Below, piece after piece: positions 20,931 to 23,136 of a DNA stretch of 23,136 nucleotides. The position numbers were made by a program, and so were the translations under genes. The notes under the pieces were generated by a model. The model had not been told where the DNA came from, did no database searches, and worked only from the letters and a program-made list of their open reading frames with translations. Source of the stretch: Bugula neritina (taxonomy: Eukaryota; Bryozoa; Gymnolaemata; Cheilostomatida; Bugulidae); NCBI GenBank assembly GCA_964035545.1, contig CAXIUT010000209.1:1-23136 (forward strand), read 5' to 3'. The number at the start of each line of letters is the position of its first letter. Position 1 is the first letter of the stretch.

Positions 20931-21149
20931 TCATTGTTTAGCACTTAGTAGATATTTATAGATTTTCATGCATTACTAGTAATTTTTATTGATCTCTTCG
21001 CAGGTTTAATAAGATTTTTTTCTTGTGTTCTAGCATTCTATTATCTAGCGGTGTATGTCTCGACATCCGGTCTTTAATATTTTTGTTTTTATGTCGTAGT
21101 TGTATTACTTGCCAGCACGATACCATGGTTCAGGGTTTATTTCACTCAT
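20931..21149 (-). CDS. Twin-CX9C (CHCH) protein, probably mitochondrial intermembrane space
   Basis: A 72-residue protein. C29-x9-C39 and C50-x9-C60, separated by ten residues, form the twin CX9C helical hairpin. Such proteins are imported and oxidised by the Mia40 relay and include cytochrome oxidase assembly factors and small complex I subunits. The exact member is not identifiable. The N-terminus (MSEINPEPWYRAGK) is short and has no presequence, as is normal for the class. ATG 21149 was chosen because sequence upstream is AT-rich and non-coding in style. However, no TGA intervenes before the telomere tract, so a longer frame with Pro-Gln repeats exists on paper. The gene is transcribed away from the tract, about 145 bp from it. 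Confidence 0.82.
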
Positions 21150-21293
21150 TATTTTTAGATATTTATTATATTTTAGTTCTAAGATAAAAGTTTTTTTGAC
21201 ATTTTTTACTAAAATTTGATCATTAATGAAGATCTTTAAATATTTTATTATGAGTGGTTTTATATTGATGATTTGGTATTTGTATTTATTATA

Positions 21294-21390
21294 TTGGGGT
21301 TGGGGTTGGGGTTGGGGTTGGGGTTGGGGTTGGGGTTGGGGTTGGGGTTGGGGTTGGGGTTGGGGTTGGGGTTGGGGTTGGGGTTGGGTG
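21294..21390 (+). repeat. Interstitial telomere tract 3 (G4T2)
   Basis: About 97 bp of perfect TTGGGG units, the longest of the three internal tracts and as long as the terminal repeats. It again has the G-rich strand on +, and again ends in a shortened TTGGGT. Its left side is the promoter flank of the twin-CX9C gene; its right side is immediately inside a coding frame. Confidence 0.97.
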
Positions 21391-21391
21391 T

Positions 21392-22040
21392 ATAGCACTT
21401 GCTCGTAAAAAAATCCGTTCAAAGAAAGGTATTTCTGAGCTTCAGAACATACTTGTTGACTACCATGAAGATATCTAATTGGCTAATATTATTCTTTAAG
21501 TCATCAAACTTATCGCTTTATATGAAAATACGAAAAGAGATGAAGTAGAGGAACCCAAATAAACTGTTCCTATTGAATAATATGCTTCTCTAGAAATCCT
21601 TCTTCAAAAGTATTAAGGTTCTTCAAGAGAAGCCATTCGCGTATTTCTCTATTAAATAGTAGAATCAACAGCAACTCAAAATATACTGTTAGGATATCGA
21701 AGAAAAGAACAAATAACTTGAAAAAAGTAATGATGAATTGCTTAAAAGTACCAAGCAGATCATTCTTGCTTTGAAGAGATAGAACCAAAAATTGATGGAA
21801 AAGAATGCAACTTTGCTAAAAATGAAGGAATAAGATGCTAATGGAAGAGAAATGAGTGAAAGATAGCGTGAACAGGCATTTTTGAAGAGTGTGAAAAAGG
21901 CAAGAAAAATGATGGATAGTCAACAGAGCAGTATAACTCAGAGAGAAGGTCAAGAGGGATATTAAAGTGGTAGAAATAGAACTGATTCTAAGGTGAAGTT
22001 AAGGAGAAGTTCATTGAGTTCGATAAGAACAAATAAATGA
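21392..22040 (+). CDS. Coiled-coil protein, 5' end missing at telomere tract
   Basis: Coding sequence begins straight after the telomere tract, in the Gly-Val reading of the repeat, with no ATG. The same frame meets a TGA at 21269-21271 on the far side of the tract, still without an ATG. The first in-frame Met is about 115 codons in. Exon 1 (to 21640) is Glu/Leu/Ile-rich. After a short intron it continues as a Lys/Glu/Gln coiled coil (DIEEKNK, LLKSTKQIILALKR) and ends with a Ser/Arg-rich tail at TGA 22038-22040. Either the gene is truncated by the tract, or its first exon is joined by an intron ending at TGTATAG (21389-21395). Family unknown. Confidence 0.72.
21641..21659 (+). other. 19- or 22-nt intron
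   Basis: GTATTTCTCTATTAAATAG, followed directly by a second TAG, so the acceptor may be at 21659 or 21662. Either removal moves the reading from the Glu-rich exon 1 frame to the exon 2 frame and differs by one codon. One frame also reads through unspliced, but with poor composition. It is slightly different in length from the four exact 20-mers. Confidence 0.65.
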
Positions 22041-22141
22041 TATATTATTTTACCATTTACTCATGAAATGAAGTACTGATAAGTTAAACTAAAAATATTT
22101 AAAGATGGATAATATCGGATAATTTTATATTTATTGATGGA

Positions 22142-22940
22142 TCAATAGGTGTAGGTGACTCTATCTGCTTCATTTGGAGAGTCGTAGATAGTTGGGAAAG
22201 ATCTGATTTCAACGCTGCTGGTATCTTCTTGGAAGAAGTCATGAGATTTCTTAGCGTAAGCTAATTCTACTAAATACTTAAGGATATTATCAGCACACGA
22301 ATAAGTGGCTTAGTACCATTCTCTATAACATGGATAGAACTCATGTCTTTTCAAGTTTTTGACTCCTTTATCAGGATTTCTATCGTATTCAGTTGATCTT
22401 TCCTCGTAGTAAACGGAATCGCACTTGAACCATTTTTAGAATCTCATGGCGCACATAATGTAGTAATCAGGCATAGAATAAAATGAGTTGAAGGTATTTT
22501 AGACCGTTGATTGAGGACCAAGACCAACTTGGAATGAAGTTGTAGCTCCTGTTTGAGATTTTCCGTTGTAGTCGAATACTTAAGCGTCTTAGAATCCCCA
22601 AGGCTCTAGGATAGCTGAATAGGAGTCATCAGGCTATGTGATATAGTACTTTTTGTGTCTTCTATTGAAGAAGAAAACCTTTATGATTGAACGAGTACTC
22701 GATTAAAGATGCGGAACCAGTCTTTGAGTTGTGTTTTTTACCAGACAGCATCTGTTCTAAGTTTGTATTATTTGTTATATTCTGAGAAGTCCTTGCCTAT
22801 ATGTATGTGGAAATACCCCAGGTGTTAAAGTCATAGTCTTCTGGAGCTTTGACTCTGATTCCATTGACAAATTCTGGACGTTTTGGCTTTTGTCCTTCAG
22901 TAGGTTAAACTTGAATCTATTCACTATCTTCGTCGCTCAT
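22142..22940 (-). CDS. Unrecognised protein with two 20-nt introns and a Cys-pair helix region
   Basis: Three exons (22940-22817, 22796-22699, 22678-22142) encode 252 residues with an ordinary folded-protein composition, rich in Tyr, Phe and Trp. I do not recognise it. C-terminal to the middle there is a C-x9-C (MCAMRF-TAA-KWFKC) followed by a C-x10-C (CYREWY-TAA-ATYSC), about 35 residues apart. This is reminiscent of disulfide-hairpin mitochondrial subunits such as the complex I PDSW type, but the match is only by spacing. There is no signal peptide. The start codon lies 131 bp from the right telomere and transcription runs inward, like the reductase and twin-CX9C genes beside their tracts. 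Confidence 0.85.
22679..22698 (-). other. 20-nt spliceosomal intron
   Basis: On the minus strand, GTACTCGTTCAATCATAAAG. Removal joins DWFRIFNR to VFFFNRRHKKYY, moving to the third reading frame, which then runs to the stop. Exactly 20 nt. Exons on both sides are strongly aromatic and continuous in character. Confidence 0.88.
22797..22816 (-). other. 20-nt spliceosomal intron
   Basis: On the minus strand, GTATTTCCACATACATATAG. Removal joins DFNTWG to KDFSEYN and shifts to the frame that is open and well composed downstream. GT..AG ends, exactly 20 nt. Confidence 0.88.
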
Positions 22941-23071
22941 GAATAAATAATATCAATGAATTTTGTTGAAATAAATATAGATAAGGTTGACTTGATATAT
23001 TCTAGATTCATTTTCATGATATATCATAATATAGATAGATTATCAATTAGCATTATCATTGATAAAAGTAA

Positions 23072-23136
23072 TTGGGGTTGGGGTTGGGGTTGGGGTTGGG
23101 GTTGGGGTTGGGGTTGGGGTTGGGGTTGGGGTTGGG
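23072..23136 (+). repeat. Right telomere, G4T2 repeat
   Basis: About 65 bp of TTGGGG running to the last base, in right-end orientation. Together with the left C4A2 repeat it makes the window telomere-to-telomere. Confidence 0.97.

Noticed and set aside
21226-21408. Trp-Gly repeat protein on + and Pro-Gln repeat protein on - at tract 3 (and a Trp-Gly frame at tract 2)
   Set aside because: These are readings of telomeric hexamers. The Pro-Gln frame is continuous with the twin-CX9C gene, but the intervening sequence looks like promoter DNA and a good ATG exists at 21149.
1-23136. CRISPR, tRNA, rRNA, bacterial operon or mobile-element signatures
   Set aside because: None seen. The telomeric tracts are simple hexamer arrays without spacers, and no transposase-like protein or terminal inverted repeat was found beside them.

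Overview
The window is protein-coding nuclear DNA from a ciliate. Every gene I could assemble ends on TGA, while TAA and TAG occur as frequent sense codons. Telomeric repeat of the C4A2/G4T2 type caps both ends (C4A2 at 1-93, G4T2 at 23072-23136). Genes are packed tightly, often 40-250 bp apart, and the few introns that can be proven are about 20 nt long. At family-conserved positions TAA/TAG falls where glutamate is expected: the CAF-1 KER domain, the CAF-1 acidic motif, and the MFS loop and C-terminal motifs. Conserved glutamines are written CAA/CAG. This points to the peritrich nuclear code (UAA/UAG = Glu; Vorticella/Epistylis-type oligohymenophoreans) rather than the UAR = Gln code of Tetrahymena and Paramecium. 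All translations below use UAR = Glu.

Three further G4T2 tracts lie inside the window (9931-9999, 12734-12816, 21294-21390), all with the G-rich strand on +. They divide the window into four segments, each ending at its right with a G4T2 tract. Segment A (94-9930) has C4A2 on its left and G4T2 on its right, so it looks like a complete macronuclear chromosome of about 10 kb with six genes: an MFS transporter (-), a hypothetical protein (+), a long coiled-coil protein (+), CDP-diacylglycerol synthase (+), a Cys-rich membrane RING-H2 protein (+) and a diflavin NADPH reductase (-). Segment B (10000-12733) carries a zinc-binding/TLDc protein (-) and a hypothetical acidic protein (+).

Segment C (12817-21293) begins directly inside the reading frame of a Ulp1/SENP SUMO protease (+). 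It continues with the CAF-1 large subunit (-), a coiled-coil protein (+), a tandem HMG-box-like protein (-), a small zinc-finger-like protein (+), a RING membrane protein (+) and a twin-CX9C protein (-). Segment D (21391-23071) begins inside a start-less coiled-coil gene (+) and ends with an unrecognised two-intron gene (-) just before the right telomere.

The gene content is ordinary housekeeping: chromatin assembly, SUMO removal, phospholipid synthesis, ubiquitin ligation, redox and mitochondrial import. Neighbours show no operon logic. The unusual points are the code, the near-constant 20-nt introns and the interstitial telomere tracts. Two of those tracts abut 5'-open genes, which suggests fused or chimeric chromosome ends, or real telomere-block insertions.
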